64,000 nucleotides of DNA from Pseudacidovorax intermedius. GTDB taxonomy: Bacteria; Pseudomonadota; Gammaproteobacteria; Burkholderiales; Burkholderiaceae_C. The translations under genes and the position numbers were made by a program. Positions 7,209 through 15,907 of this stretch are shown here, piece by piece (the first letter of the stretch is position 1; each line of letters opens with the position of its first letter). Location of the stretch: NCBI RefSeq assembly GCF_001476815.1, contig NZ_LDSL01000061.1, forward strand, positions 1-64,000, in the 5' to 3' direction. The notes under the pieces are model-generated. The model did not search any database, was not told where the DNA came from, and worked only from the letters and a program-made list of their open reading frames with translations.

Positions 7209-8912
7209 ATGCCCGCCGATCGCCCGCACTACCGCTTCTGGCCCAAGCGCCTGCCGCACGCCATCACGCCGCCCGCCACCTCGCTGTGGCACAACCTCGC
7301 CACCAGCGCCCAGCGCTATCCCGACAAGCCGGCGCTGGTCTACTTCGACCGCGTGACCACCTACCGCGAGCTGGCCGGCCAGGTGGAGGCGCTGGCCGGC
7401 GCACTGCACGGCCTGGGCGTGCGCCGCGGCGACCGCGTGGTGCTGGACATGCAGAACACGCCGCAGCTGGTGGTGGCGCATTTCGCCATCCTGCGCGCCA
7501 ATGCCGTGGTGGTGCCGGTCAACCCGATGAACCGGGCGGAGGAGCTCAAGCACTACATCCGCGATCCCGACGCGAAGGTCGCGATCACCACGGGCGACCT
7601 GGCGGGCGAGCTCGCCAAGGCCAGCAATGCGCTGCCCGCCGGCGAGCGGCTGGCCCATCTGGTGGTCACGCAGTTCACCGATGCCTTAGACCCCGCGGCG
7701 GCGCAGGGTCCGTCGATGGCGCCGGCTTGGCGCGACTGGCTGCTCGCCCGCCACGAGTTGCCCGCCCTCGACGGCGGCGAGGTGCATGCCTGGACCGATC
7801 TGCTGGCCCGCAGCGCCCCGGCGCCCGCGCACGAGGTGGGCGCCGACGACATGGCCCTGCTGCCCTACACGAGCGGCACCACCGGCCTGCCCAAGGGCTG
7901 CATCCACCTGCACCGCAGCCTGATGCACAACGCCGTCTCCGGCCAGATGTGGGGCTGCGCCCATCCCGACACCGTGGTGCTGGCGGTGGTGCCCATGTTC
8001 CACATCACCGGCATCGTCAGCATGATGCACACCGCCATCCTGGCGGCGGCCGCGCTGGTCATCATGCCGCGCTGGGACCGCGACGTCGCCGGCCACCTCA
8101 TCTCCACCTGGAAGGTGACGAGCTGGACCAACATCCCGACGATGGTGATCGACCTGTTGGCCAGCCCGCACTTCAAGAACTACGACCTGTCCAGCCTCGT
8201 CTACATCGGCGGTGGCGGCGCGGCCATGCCGCAGGCGGTGGCGCAACGGCTGCTGGACGGTTTCGGCCTGGCCTACCAGGAAGGCTACGGCCTCACCGAG
8301 ACCGCCGCGCCCTCGCACAGCAACCCGCCGGACCATCCCAAGCAGCAATGCCTGGGCATGCCCTTCATGGGCGTGGATGCGCGGGTGGTGGATCCGGACA
8401 CGCTGCAGGAGCTGCCGCCTGGGGAATCCGGCGAGATCATCATCCACGGCCCGCAGGTGTTCGAGGGCTACTGGAAGCGGCCCGACGCCACGGCCTCGGC
8501 CTTCATCGAGTTCGAGGGCAAGCGCTTCTTCCGCTCCGGCGACATGGGCCGCATGGACGAGGAGGGCTACTTCTTCATCACCGACCGCCTCAAGCGCATG
8601 ATCAACGCCAGCGGCTTCAAGGTCTGGCCGGCCGAGGTCGAATTGCTGATGTTCAGGCACCCGGCCATCCAGGAAGCCTGCGTGATCGCCACCCGCGATG
8701 CCTACCGCGGCGAATCGGTCAAGGCGGTGGTGGTGCTGCGGCCCAGCCACAAGGACACGACGGCCGAGGAGATCGTCGCCTGGTGCCGCGAGAACATGGC
8801 GGCCTACAAGGTGCCGCGCCAGGTGCAGTTCGTGGACGTGCTGCCCAAGAGCGGCAGCGGCAAGGTCATGTGGCGGCTGCTGCAGGAAGCGGAGGACGGC
8901 GCGAAGCAGTGA
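7209..8912 (+). CDS. AMP-forming acyl-CoA synthetase
   Basis: ANL-superfamily ligase activating a carboxylic acid as acyl-AMP and then acyl-CoA, 567 aa, cytosolic. Seen: P-loop-like YTSGTTGLPKG (~219-229), EGYGLTETAAP (~358), RSGDMGRMDEEGYFFITDR (~441-460), the hinge region KRMINASGFKVWPAE, and the catalytic lysine near the end in SGSGKVMWR. Overall it resembles long-chain fatty-acid-CoA ligases, but chain length cannot be told from sequence alone. It stands alone between the GGDEF gene and a terminator. Confidence 0.88.
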   Translation: MPADRPHYRFWPKRLPHAITPPATSLWHNLATSAQRYPDKPALVYFDRVTTYRELAGQVEALAGALHGLGVRRGDRVVLDMQNTPQLVVAHFAILRANAVVVPVNPMNRAEELKHYIRDPDAKVAITTGDLAGELAKASNALPAGERLAHLVVTQFTDALDPAAAQGPSMAPAWRDWLLARHELPALDGGEVHAWTDLLARSAPAPAHEVGADDMALLPYTSGTTGLPKGCIHLHRSLMHNAVSGQMWGCAHPDTVVLAVVPMFHITGIVSMMHTAILAAAALVIMPRWDRDVAGHLISTWKVTSWTNIPTMVIDLLASPHFKNYDLSSLVYIGGGGAAMPQAVAQRLLDGFGLAYQEGYGLTETAAPSHSNPPDHPKQQCLGMPFMGVDARVVDPDTLQELPPGESGEIIIHGPQVFEGYWKRPDATASAFIEFEGKRFFRSGDMGRMDEEGYFFITDRLKRMINASGFKVWPAEVELLMFRHPAIQEACVIATRDAYRGESVKAVVVLRPSHKDTTAEEIVAWCRENMAAYKVPRQVQFVDVLPKSGSGKVMWRLLQEAEDGAKQ

Positions 8913-8989
8913 GCCGGGCCGGGCGCGCGCATCGGCCCGCCGGGCGGCGCGCAGCGTCGCCGGCGCGACCGGCTGGCAGGACCCGCCAA

Positions 8990-9025
8990 AATGAAAACGG
9001 CCCGCGAAAGCGGGCCGTTTTCATT
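8990..9025. terminator. Bidirectional rho-independent terminator
   Basis: Perfect 16-bp stem (8990-9005 with 9010-9025) with a GAAA tetraloop. AAAA and TTTT runs inside the outer stem give a U-tract on both strands. It lies between the convergent acyl-CoA ligase (+) and RRM protein (-) genes and can serve both. Confidence 0.95.
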
Positions 9026-9080
9026 CGGGCCGATCGGCGCTGCGCAACGGGCGTGATGCCCGCGGCGCAACGCCAAGCGA

Positions 9081-9395
9081 TCAGTAGCCGCCGCGGTAGC
9101 CGCCGCCGCTGCCGCGGCGATCGCCACCACCACCGCCGGTGCGCGGGGCCATCGGTCGGGCCACGTTCACGGTCACGGCACGGCCGTCGATGGACTGGCC
9201 GTTCAGGCCGTTGATGGCGGCCTGGGCTTCTTCGGCCGAGCCCATTTCCACGAAGCCGAAGCCCTTGGAGCGGTCGCTGTCGCGGTCGATCATGACCTTG
9301 GCCGAGTTGACGTGGCCGAACTCGGAGAAGTGACGCTGAAGGCTTTCGTCACGGGTGCTGTAGGCCAGATTGCCAACGTAGAGTCTGTTTTCCAT
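9081..9395 (-). CDS. RRM-domain glycine-rich RNA-binding protein
   Basis: Small single-RRM protein (104 aa) of the cold-inducible bacterial type. RNP2 is LYVGNL (residues 5-10) and RNP1 is KGFGFVEM (~44-51). The tail from ~83 is rich in Gly and Arg. It probably binds single-stranded RNA. ATG 9395 was chosen because it gives the family start MENRLYVGN; the open frame further upstream reads unrelated residues. It follows the infA-like gene on the same strand after 66 bp, and both concern translation. Possibly cold-regulated, inferred from family only. Confidence 0.9.
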   Translation of the reverse strand: MENRLYVGNLAYSTRDESLQRHFSEFGHVNSAKVMIDRDSDRSKGFGFVEMGSAEEAQAAINGLNGQSIDGRAVTVNVARPMAPRTGGGGGDRRGSGGGYRGGY

Positions 9396-9461
9396 GGTGT
9401 TCTTTCGTTTTGCCGCACATCGGATGCAGTGCGGCAAGGGTGGGTTGACGGAGAGGGGTGA

Positions 9462-9734
9462 TCAGCGCTGCGGCGGCCGCTTGCGCGGTGCGGCAGAGGC
9501 GCCACCCGAGCGTTGCTCGAGGTGGCGGAAGGTAAGGCGACCTTTGTTGAGGTCGTAGGGCGACATCTCGATGGAGACCTTGTCGCCAGCCAACACGCGG
9601 ATGCGGTGCTTGCGCATCTTGCCGCCGGTGTAGCAGATGAGGGTGTGCCCGTTATCGAGCATGACGCGAAAGCGGGAGTCCGGCAGGACTTCTTCCACCT
9701 TGCCTTGCATTTCGATCAGTTCTTCCTTGGCCAC
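9462..9734 (-). CDS. infA: Translation initiation factor IF-1, paralogue with a basic C-terminal tail
   Basis: S1/OB-fold factor binding the 30S A site. It begins [23 protein letters not shown] after the initiator. The start is GTG at 9734, with AAGGAG four bases upstream; an in-frame TTG at 9749 lacks this support. Length is 90 aa rather than 72, because after the usual end (KGRLTFRH) a ~20-residue tail rich in Arg, Ala and Pro follows. Betaproteobacteria often have a second infA besides the ribosomal-operon copy, and this appears to be that one. It lies 34 bp after a 71-aa conserved gene and before the RRM gene. Confidence 0.93.
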   Translation of the reverse strand: MAKEELIEMQGKVEEVLPDSRFRVMLDNGHTLICYTGGKMRKHRIRVLAGDKVSIEMSPYDLNKGRLTFRHLEQRSGGASAAPRKRPPQR

Positions 9735-9768
9735 GAGGCTCCTTGTCAAAGATCGCGAGACGGCCCGT

Positions 9769-9984
9769 TCAGGCCAGTTGGTTGTTCAGCACGAAGTGCT
9801 GGCCCTGCGCGAGGGCGTATCGCGCGGCGTTCGCAGCGCTGTCGAAGCGCGGGATGAACCGGAAGATCCGGTCGTGCATGCCGCGGCGGATGGAGACCGA
9901 CGCGGCGTACTGGCCGGTGTCGGTCAGCCGCGTCAGCGGTGTAATGAGATAGCGGCCCAACGGTTGGGCGGGGTTGTTCTGCAT
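9769..9984 (-). CDS. Small conserved hypothetical protein (71 aa)
   Basis: Not recognised. The 71-aa protein [20 protein letters not shown]... has a compact alpha/beta look and ends [13 protein letters not shown]. There is no signal or membrane segment. The start at 9984 was chosen because the upstream extension to 10197 has no protein-like composition. It reads into infA after 34 bp and is probably the first gene of a 71-aa protein-infA-RRM transcript. Content such as [12 protein letters not shown] and [10 protein letters not shown] looks like real coding sequence. Confidence 0.6.
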   Translation of the reverse strand: MQNNPAQPLGRYLITPLTRLTDTGQYAASVSIRRGMHDRIFRFIPRFDSAANAARYALAQGQHFVLNNQLA

Positions 9985-10330
9985 GAAGTCGATGTCCGGA
10001 GCCCGCGGCTTGCGCGGATCTGCGCCAGATGGATGCCACGGGCAGCCATGCGCAAAAAATGAACCCTGAGGGGAAGTTCCAGCCCGCGGAGGAGGGTGAC
10101 GCGGACGGGCGATGAACTCGCCGAAGAAGATGGGCGTCCGGTGTACCGTTCGGGTATCGCCGAAGCCTGGGCAGCTCATGAGGCTGCGCGGTGCCAATCA
10201 AGGGTCGAGGCAACGAGCACTCCCCGACCAATCGGTGGAGTATAGCGCAATGTGAATGCGCGTGTGCAAATCTCTGCACCACGGTCATCGGTGGGTGGTA
10301 CGCTGCACCATCGACGCCTGGAGGGCACGA
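9985..10330. promoter_or_regulatory. Divergent intergenic region with a probable minus-strand promoter
   Basis: This 346-bp gap between two divergent small genes has no convincing gene. On the minus strand a -10 box TATACT (complement of 10239-10244) has a TTGCAC -35 (complement of 10264-10269) 19 bp away. That -35 is embedded in a small dyad, GTGCA-N6-TGCAC. It would drive the 71-aa protein/infA/RRM genes with a ~250-nt leader. No obvious plus-strand promoter was found. Confidence 0.4.
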
Positions 10331-10549
10331 ATGAACACTGCCTCGCTTTCTAAACCCCGGCAGGATGCGCTGCGCATCGAATTGCCGCGGGTGGCCAGTC
10401 TTCTGCAACGTCGGCGGGCAGCCGAAATCGAAGAAGCCACGATCGACGACCTGGTGGCGCTGTCGTGGCTCGAATGGATGGGCGGTTCGCTGCAGTTGAC
10501 CACCACCGGCACGAACATCTGCCGCCAGCAGAAGCTGCGAGAGGACTGA
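10331..10549 (+). CDS. Small hypothetical protein (72 aa)
   Basis: Not recognised. It starts at ATG 10331 behind GAGG eight bases upstream. The product MNTASLSKPRQDALRIELPRV... is predicted mostly helical in its first half (LLQRRRAAEIEEATIDDLVAL), followed by a beta-like end (SLQLTTTGTNICRQQK). The layout resembles a small winged-helix-like module, but this is only an impression. It is monocistronic, ahead of a tiny membrane-protein gene. Confidence 0.6.
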   Translation: MNTASLSKPRQDALRIELPRVASLLQRRRAAEIEEATIDDLVALSWLEWMGGSLQLTTTGTNICRQQKLRED

Positions 10550-10648
10550 CAGGGCGCTCGTGCCGCGCCCCATCGGCGCGGCTTCGTCCTGCAAGGGCGC
10601 GCGGCGATGCGCTGCGCATGCGGCGTGCGTTGGTGTCAACGTGGTGGC

Positions 10649-10771
10649 ATGGAAAACGGACATCCGACCACCTCCAAGAAGGCCACCCGCGTGGGCTTCG
10701 CCCTTTGGGCCTGGATTGCTGCCGCGCTGGCGGTGATTTTTCTGGTGTGGTGGTTCATCGGCGCGCGCTGA
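10649..10771 (+). CDS. Very small single-span membrane protein (40 aa)
   Basis: Open frame of 40 residues starting MENGHPTTSKKATRVGF. A polar basic head is followed by one hydrophobic helix (FALWAWIAAALAVIFLVWWF, ~17-36) and a short GAR tail, the normal pattern of a bacterial small inner-membrane protein with its N-terminus in the cytoplasm. No known family recognised. The upstream GTGGTGG is a poor ribosome site, which lowers confidence. Confidence 0.5.
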   Translation: MENGHPTTSKKATRVGFALWAWIAAALAVIFLVWWFIGAR

Positions 10772-10943
10772 TGCGCTGGCGCCGGCAGGGTCTGGCAGCC
10801 TCGCCCTGCCTTGAGCCTGTCATGCAAATGGCTTACCGCACTGTCCAGTGTTTCTGTGGAAAACGTTGGGGATAAGCCGTTGGCACCCTCGCCAAGCCCC
10901 ATTGTTTCGAGGCGTTTCGCTGGATTGCCGCTTGCTTGAGCAA

Positions 10944-12281
10944 TCAGCTGTCCTGGCGAGGCGGGTCCAGCTCGGGCACCACGCGCGCATTGCGTCGGAA
11001 GGTCCAGTACGCACTGGCCCAGTCCATCAGCACGATCAACCGGTTGCGGAAGCCGATCAGGAAATAGACGTGCACGAAGAGCCAGAAGAGCCAGGCGAAA
11101 TAGCCTGAGAAGCGCAGCGGCCCGAACGGCGTCGGCACGTCTGCCACCGCCGCGTGGCGGCCGATGGTGGCAAGATTGCCCCAGTCCTTGTAGCGGAAGG
11201 GCTCGGTGGCGCGGCCGGCCAGCCGCGCGAGGAGGTTGCGGGCTGCAGTGCGACCCATCTGCTTGGCCGCCGGCGAAACGCCGGGTACTGGCCGGGGCGG
11301 CTTTCCCGGCTCGTGGCTCATGGCTGCGGCCAAGTCGCCGACGACGCTGATTTCGGGGTGGCCCTCGACGCTCAGGTCCGGCTGTACCTTGACGCGGCCG
11401 GCACGGTCGCATTCGGCGCCGAGCGCCTGTGCCAGCAAACGGCCCAGCGGCGAGGCGGCCACTCCCGCGGCCCAGATGACGCAGCGGCTGTCGATGCGGT
11501 GCACCGGCCCGTCAGGACCGCCTTCCTGCACATCCAGGCCACCGGCGTCGATGCGTGTCACCAGGGCGCCCAGCCGCACCCGCACGCCCAGCTTCTCGAG
11601 TTGCTGGCGCGCCCGTTCGCTCAGGCCTTCGGGCATGGCCTGCAGCACGCGGCCGCTGCCTTCCACCAGCAGCACTTCGGCGTCTTCGGGGGCGATGCGG
11701 CGGAACTCGCCGGCCAGGGTGTGGCGGGCGATCTCGGCCAGGGTGCCGGCCATCTCGACGCCGGTGGGCCCGCCGCCGATCACCACGAAGGTGAGGAGTG
11801 CGCGGCGGCGGGCGGCGTCCGGTTCGAGTTCGGCGCGCTCGAAAGCGGTGAGCACCCGGCGGCGGATGTCGAAGGCATCGGCCAGCGTCTTCAGGCCTGG
11901 CGCATCGGCCGCCCATTCGTCGTGGCCGAAATAGCTGTGGGTGGCGCCCGCGGCCACGATGAGGTGGTCGTAGGGCAGCACATGGCCGTCGGCCAGGCGG
12001 ACGGTACGCGCCTGGGCGTCGATGGCGCACACCTCGCCCAGCAGCGTGGTCACGTTGGGCTGGTGCCGAAAGAGCAGCCGCGCCGGCGCGGCGATGGACG
12101 GAGCGGCCAGGCCTGCGGTGGCCACCTGGTAGAGCAGGGGCTGGAAGAGGTGGTGGTTGGTCTTTTCGACGACCACCACGTCCAGGGGCGCGCCGCGCAG
12201 GGTACGGGCGGCTTCCAGGCCGCCGAAGCCGCAGCCGACGATGACGACACGGGGCAGGGGAGCGGCAGCAGCATCGGTCAT
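10944..12281 (-). CDS. ndh: Type II NADH dehydrogenase (NDH-2)
   Basis: Single-subunit, non-proton-pumping NADH:quinone oxidoreductase on the inner face of the membrane. Of 445 aa, an FAD GxGxxG motif lies near the start (VVIVGCGFGGLEAAR) and a second NAD(H) GxGxxG at ~163-176 (VVIGGGPTGVEMAG). An FAD-proximal VVGDLAA segment is present, and near the end a hydrophobic amphipathic region (SGYFAWLFWLFVHVYFLIGF) that anchors it. ATG 12281 gives the family N-terminus; the open frame continues upstream without resemblance. Divergent from egtB across 148 bp. Confidence 0.9.
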   Translation of the reverse strand: MTDAAAAPLPRVVIVGCGFGGLEAARTLRGAPLDVVVVEKTNHHLFQPLLYQVATAGLAAPSIAAPARLLFRHQPNVTTLLGEVCAIDAQARTVRLADGHVLPYDHLIVAAGATHSYFGHDEWAADAPGLKTLADAFDIRRRVLTAFERAELEPDAARRRALLTFVVIGGGPTGVEMAGTLAEIARHTLAGEFRRIAPEDAEVLLVEGSGRVLQAMPEGLSERARQQLEKLGVRVRLGALVTRIDAGGLDVQEGGPDGPVHRIDSRCVIWAAGVAASPLGRLLAQALGAECDRAGRVKVQPDLSVEGHPEISVVGDLAAAMSHEPGKPPRPVPGVSPAAKQMGRTAARNLLARLAGRATEPFRYKDWGNLATIGRHAAVADVPTPFGPLRFSGYFAWLFWLFVHVYFLIGFRNRLIVLMDWASAYWTFRRNARVVPELDPPRQDS

Positions 12282-12429
12282 GCGGCCATTATGAAAGCCT
12301 GTTCGCACGAGACGAGCAGTGCGCAGGCCGCTGCGCGCTCGTCCTACGCGGCGGCGCCGGCATGGCGGATACAAACCTGCGTTGTCGCGCTGACGGCCTT
12401 TTGGCGAGCCGAAGACTCCCTGGAGACGC

Positions 12430-13689
12430 ATGACCTTCCAAGACCCCCGACCCGCCCAGGCGAGCCACCGACTCCTCGATGCCTACCGGCAAATACGGGC
12501 TCACAGCCTGTCGCTGGCGGCGCCGCTGTCTGCCGAGGACCAGTGCATCCAGTCGATGCCCGATGCCAGCCCCACCAAGTGGCATCTGGCGCACACCACC
12601 TGGTTCTTCGAGGCCGTGCTGCTGGACCACCATGTGCCTGCCTACGAGGCCTTCGACCGGCGCCTGCACTACCTGTTCAACTCCTATTACGAAGCGCTCG
12701 GCCCGCGCCATCCACGCCCGCACCGTGGTCTGCTCACCCGGCCTTCGCTCGACGAGGTGCTGGCCTTCCGCCGCCACGTGGATGCGGCCGTGGAAGCGCT
12801 GTTGGCCACGGCCGATGAACAGGCTCTGGCACGCATCGCCCCGGTGCTGACGCTGGGCTTGAACCATGAACAGCAGCACCAGGAACTGCTGCTGACCGAC
12901 ATCCTGCATGCCTTCTCCTGCAACCCGATGCTGCCGGCCTACCGCACGCCGGCCGCACCGGCGCTGCGTCTGGCAGCCGCGGTGCCCGAGATGCGCTGGC
13001 TGGCGCATGGCGGCGGCATCGCGGCCATCGGGCACGAGGGCGACGCCTTCGCCTTCGACAACGAAGGCCCGCGCCATGCGGTGTTGCTGCAGCCCTTCGC
13101 CATCGCCGACCGGCTCGTCACCTGCGGCGAGTTCGCGCAGTTCATCGCCGACGGCGGCTACACGCAGGCGCGATGGTGGCTGTCCGACGGCTGGGCGGCG
13201 GTGCAGTCGCAGGGCTGGCACCACCCCGCCTACTGGCTGGCGCAGGACGATCCACGCTTGGCCCTGTCGGGCCACCACGGCACGGCCGGCTGGCATGTGT
13301 TCGGGCTTGATGGCGTGCGGCCGATGCAGCCCGATGCGCCCGTGGCGCAGCTGAGTTTCTACGAGGCGGCGGCCTATGCCGAATGGGCCGGCGCCCGGCT
13401 TCCGACCGAGGCCGAATGGGAAGTTGCCGCCACGACGCTCGAGGGTTTCCGCCAGGCCGATGGGCATGTCTGGCAGTGGACCCGTTCCTCCTACGACCCC
13501 TATCCCGGCTTCCGTCCGCTGCCGGGCGTGGCCGCCGAATACAACGGCAAGTTCATGGTCGGCCAACTGGTGCTGCGCGGCGGCAGCGTGGCCACGCCGC
13601 CCGGCCATGGCCGACCGACCTACCGCAATTTCTTTCCGCCGGCCGCGCGCTGGCAATTCAGCGGGCTGCGGCTCGCGAAGGATGTGTGA
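12430..13689 (+). CDS. egtB: Ergothioneine biosynthesis sulfoxide synthase EgtB
   Basis: Non-haem iron enzyme joining hercynine to a thiol (gamma-Glu-Cys or Cys) with O2. Of 419 aa, an N-terminal DinB-like domain carries likely iron ligands H52, H146 and H150 (KWHLAHTTWFFE; NHEQQHQEL). A C-terminal formylglycine-enzyme-like fold ends in LVLRGGSVATPPGH and RFSGLR-type strands. GGAG lies six bases before ATG 12430. The stop overlaps the egtD start (TGATG), so they form one unit. With no egtA/egtC here, the sulphur donor cannot be decided. Confidence 0.92.
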   Translation: MTFQDPRPAQASHRLLDAYRQIRAHSLSLAAPLSAEDQCIQSMPDASPTKWHLAHTTWFFEAVLLDHHVPAYEAFDRRLHYLFNSYYEALGPRHPRPHRGLLTRPSLDEVLAFRRHVDAAVEALLATADEQALARIAPVLTLGLNHEQQHQELLLTDILHAFSCNPMLPAYRTPAAPALRLAAAVPEMRWLAHGGGIAAIGHEGDAFAFDNEGPRHAVLLQPFAIADRLVTCGEFAQFIADGGYTQARWWLSDGWAAVQSQGWHHPAYWLAQDDPRLALSGHHGTAGWHVFGLDGVRPMQPDAPVAQLSFYEAAAYAEWAGARLPTEAEWEVAATTLEGFRQADGHVWQWTRSSYDPYPGFRPLPGVAAEYNGKFMVGQLVLRGGSVATPPGHGRPTYRNFFPPAARWQFSGLRLAKDV

Positions 13690-14663
13690 TGACCCCACCT
13701 GTTTCCCTCGCCCTGCAAGCCCGCATCGCCGACGACGCCAACCGGCCGTTTGCCGAAGAACTGCAGGCGGCGCTGGCCGAGCGTCCGCGCCGCATTTCGC
13801 CCAAGTGGTTCTACGACGCCAAGGGCTCGCAGTTCTTCGACCGCATCTGTGAGTTGCCCGAGTACTACCCGACGCGCACGGAACTGTCGATCCTGCGCAG
13901 CCGCGCGGCCGAGATCGCCCACCAGATCGGGCCTGATGCGGAGATCGTGGAATTCGGTGCTGGCTCGCTCGTCAAGATCCGCCTGCTGCTCGATGCCCTG
14001 CAGTCGCCGCGCCGCTTTCTGCCCATCGACATCTCGGGCGAGCACCTGCGTGGCGCCGCAGACCTGCTGCGCAACGACTATCCGGGGCTGGAAGTGACGC
14101 CGGTGGTGGCCGACTACACCCGGCCTTTCGACCTGCCGGCGCGACTGCCCGGTGCGGGCCGCCGCGTGGGTTTCTTCCCCGGCTCCACGCTGGGCAATTT
14201 CGCTCCCGACGAGGCGCTGGCGTTCCTGCGCCAGGCGGCGCGCCTGCTGCGCGGCGGCGGCCTGTTGCTGGGCGTGGACCTGGTCAAGGACCCGCAACTG
14301 CTGCACGCGGCCTACAACGACGCCCAGGGCGTGACGGCCGCCTTCAACCTCAACCTGCTGGCCCGCGCAAACGAGGAACTGGGCACCGACTTCGACCTGC
14401 AGGCCTTTTCCCATGCGGCCTTCTACAACGCGCCGCACCGCCGCATCGAAATGCACCTGGTGAGCCGCCGCGAGCAGGTGGTGACGCTGGACGGGCGCCA
14501 CCACGTGTTCGAGGAAGGCGAGACGCTGCACACCGAGTACTCGCACAAGTTCACCGTCGATGGCCTTCGCGCCATGGCGGCGCGCGCCGGCTTCGGCATC
14601 GGCCCCGTGTGGACCGACCCGCAGCGCCTCTTCAGCGTGCACTGGCTGCCTGCTGCGCAATAG
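13689..14663 (+). CDS. egtD: L-histidine N-alpha-methyltransferase EgtD
   Basis: SAM-dependent enzyme trimethylating histidine to hercynine, the first step of ergothioneine synthesis. 324 aa, the family length. SAM site EFGAGSLVKIRLLL lies at ~88-101, the histidine-binding tyrosine region PEYYPTRTE at ~57-65, and GSTLGNF and the C-terminal EYSHKFT segments are present. It starts inside the egtB stop codon. Encoded here together, EgtB and EgtD suffice up to the sulfoxide; the C-S lyase must be elsewhere. Confidence 0.94.
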   Translation: MTPPVSLALQARIADDANRPFAEELQAALAERPRRISPKWFYDAKGSQFFDRICELPEYYPTRTELSILRSRAAEIAHQIGPDAEIVEFGAGSLVKIRLLLDALQSPRRFLPIDISGEHLRGAADLLRNDYPGLEVTPVVADYTRPFDLPARLPGAGRRVGFFPGSTLGNFAPDEALAFLRQAARLLRGGGLLLGVDLVKDPQLLHAAYNDAQGVTAAFNLNLLARANEELGTDFDLQAFSHAAFYNAPHRRIEMHLVSRREQVVTLDGRHHVFEEGETLHTEYSHKFTVDGLRAMAARAGFGIGPVWTDPQRLFSVHWLPAAQ

Positions 14664-14723
14664 CGCGCCGGCAGCGACAATCGCAGCCCGCGCCAGGCGA
14701 CGGCGCGACGACCTCTTGCCGAC

Positions 14724-15005
14724 ATGAAAGCTACCTGGAACGGCGTGACCATCGCCGAAAGCGACGACACCGTGCTCGTCGAGGGCAACCATTACTTCCC
14801 CGCCGACTCGCTCAAGCGCGAGTACGTCAGCTTCAGCAACCACCACACCGTGTGCCCGTGGAAGGGCACGGCGAGCTACTACTCGCTGCTGGTCAATGGC
14901 GAGCTGAACCCCGAGGCGGTGTGGTACTACCCCGACCCCAAGCCGGAGGCCGAGATGGTCAAGGACCGCGTCGCCTTCTGGAAGGGCGTGAAGGTCGAGC
15001 CTTGA
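14724..15005 (+). CDS. DUF427 family protein
   Basis: Small beta-rich protein (93 aa) of the DUF427 family, recognised by TVLVEGNHYFPADSL, the HTVCPWKGTASYYSL segment and the C-terminal FWKGVKVEP end. Its function is not established; the Cys-Pro-Trp-Lys-Gly stretch is the family signature. It lies 60 bp after egtD and its stop overlaps the following dioxygenase start (TTGA), so the two are probably translated together. Confidence 0.88.
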   Translation: MKATWNGVTIAESDDTVLVEGNHYFPADSLKREYVSFSNHHTVCPWKGTASYYSLLVNGELNPEAVWYYPDPKPEAEMVKDRVAFWKGVKVEP

Positions 15006-15742
15006 ACAGCGCCTTCTCCCCGCCCTTCACCCCGCCCGACGAATTGGCCGCCACGCTGCGGCAGGAGGGCTATGCCGTGCTCAACCCGCGTGGCGTGGCC
15101 GAATGGCTGGGCCTGCCGCTCGCCGAGCTGGAAGCGCTGCAGGCCGACTGGGAACAGTTGCCGCCGGACGAGTACCTCAAGGACGGCGGGCGCTACCGGC
15201 GCCGCCGCCATGCCTGCTTCACCACCGAAGGCGGCGCGCTCGTGCAGGCGCCGCACCGCGCCCACTGGCAACCGGTGGAATACAACGCGCTGCATGGCGG
15301 CATGCAGCGCTGGTTCGCGCCCATGGCGCCCGAGACCGTGGCCATGCCCGCCTGGCGCCGTCTGCTGCTCAAGACGGCCGAGGCCGCCGCCGCGTTGCGC
15401 GGCGACCAGCGCTGGTACATCGAGGCGCACCAGTTCCGAATCGACACCGAAGGCGGCATCGGCCGCCCGACGCCCGAGGGTGCACACCGCGACGGCGTGG
15501 ACCTGGTGGCGGTGGCGCTGATCGGGCGCCATGGCATCAAGGGCGGCGAGACGCGCGTGTTCGAGGCCGAAGGCCGGCGCGGCGAGCGCTTTACGCTCAC
15601 CGAGCCATGGACGCTGATGCTGCTGGACGATCAGCGCGTCATCCACGAGTCGACGCCGATCCAGCCGCTGGCGCCCGGCGCGCCCGGCTGGCGCGACACG
15701 CTGGTGCTGACCTGCCGCGCGGGCGGCTTCCAGGGCGACTGA
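15002..15742 (+). CDS. 2-oxoglutarate/Fe(II)-dependent dioxygenase (PF10014-like)
   Basis: 246-aa protein resembling the 2OG-Fe dioxygenase family that includes amino-acid hydroxylases. The likely iron triad is H and D in AHRDGVD (~163-167) and a distal H in IHESTPI. YIEAHQFRID and the GGETRVFE strand fit the double-stranded beta-helix. The start is TTG at 15002, chosen for the TTGA overlap with the DUF427 stop, with GAAGG about ten bases before; no ATG is suitably placed. Substrate unknown. Proximity to egtBD allows, but does not show, a role with histidine-derived metabolites. Confidence 0.8.
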   Translation: MNSAFSPPFTPPDELAATLRQEGYAVLNPRGVAEWLGLPLAELEALQADWEQLPPDEYLKDGGRYRRRRHACFTTEGGALVQAPHRAHWQPVEYNALHGGMQRWFAPMAPETVAMPAWRRLLLKTAEAAAALRGDQRWYIEAHQFRIDTEGGIGRPTPEGAHRDGVDLVAVALIGRHGIKGGETRVFEAEGRRGERFTLTEPWTLMLLDDQRVIHESTPIQPLAPGAPGWRDTLVLTCRAGGFQGD

Positions 15743-15907
15743 GCGCCTCTGTCGGGGCCTCGGCCGCGGTCAGCCCCCATGCAGGTGGCCGCCCCCGGCG
15801 TCCTACACGTCGCGGTCGCGACCGCGGGTTACAGTGCGGCACGGCGCCGGGCGGCGGCGATGCCATGCCGCCCGGCAGGACCCCAACCACAGCGAGAGGA
15901 CACCTTC

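Noticed and set aside
10845-10875. TGTGGAAAAC and GGGGATAAG near each other, resembling DnaA boxes
   Set aside because: Each has at least two mismatches to TTATCCACA and there is no AT-rich unwinding region or dnaA/dnaN nearby, so no origin is claimed.
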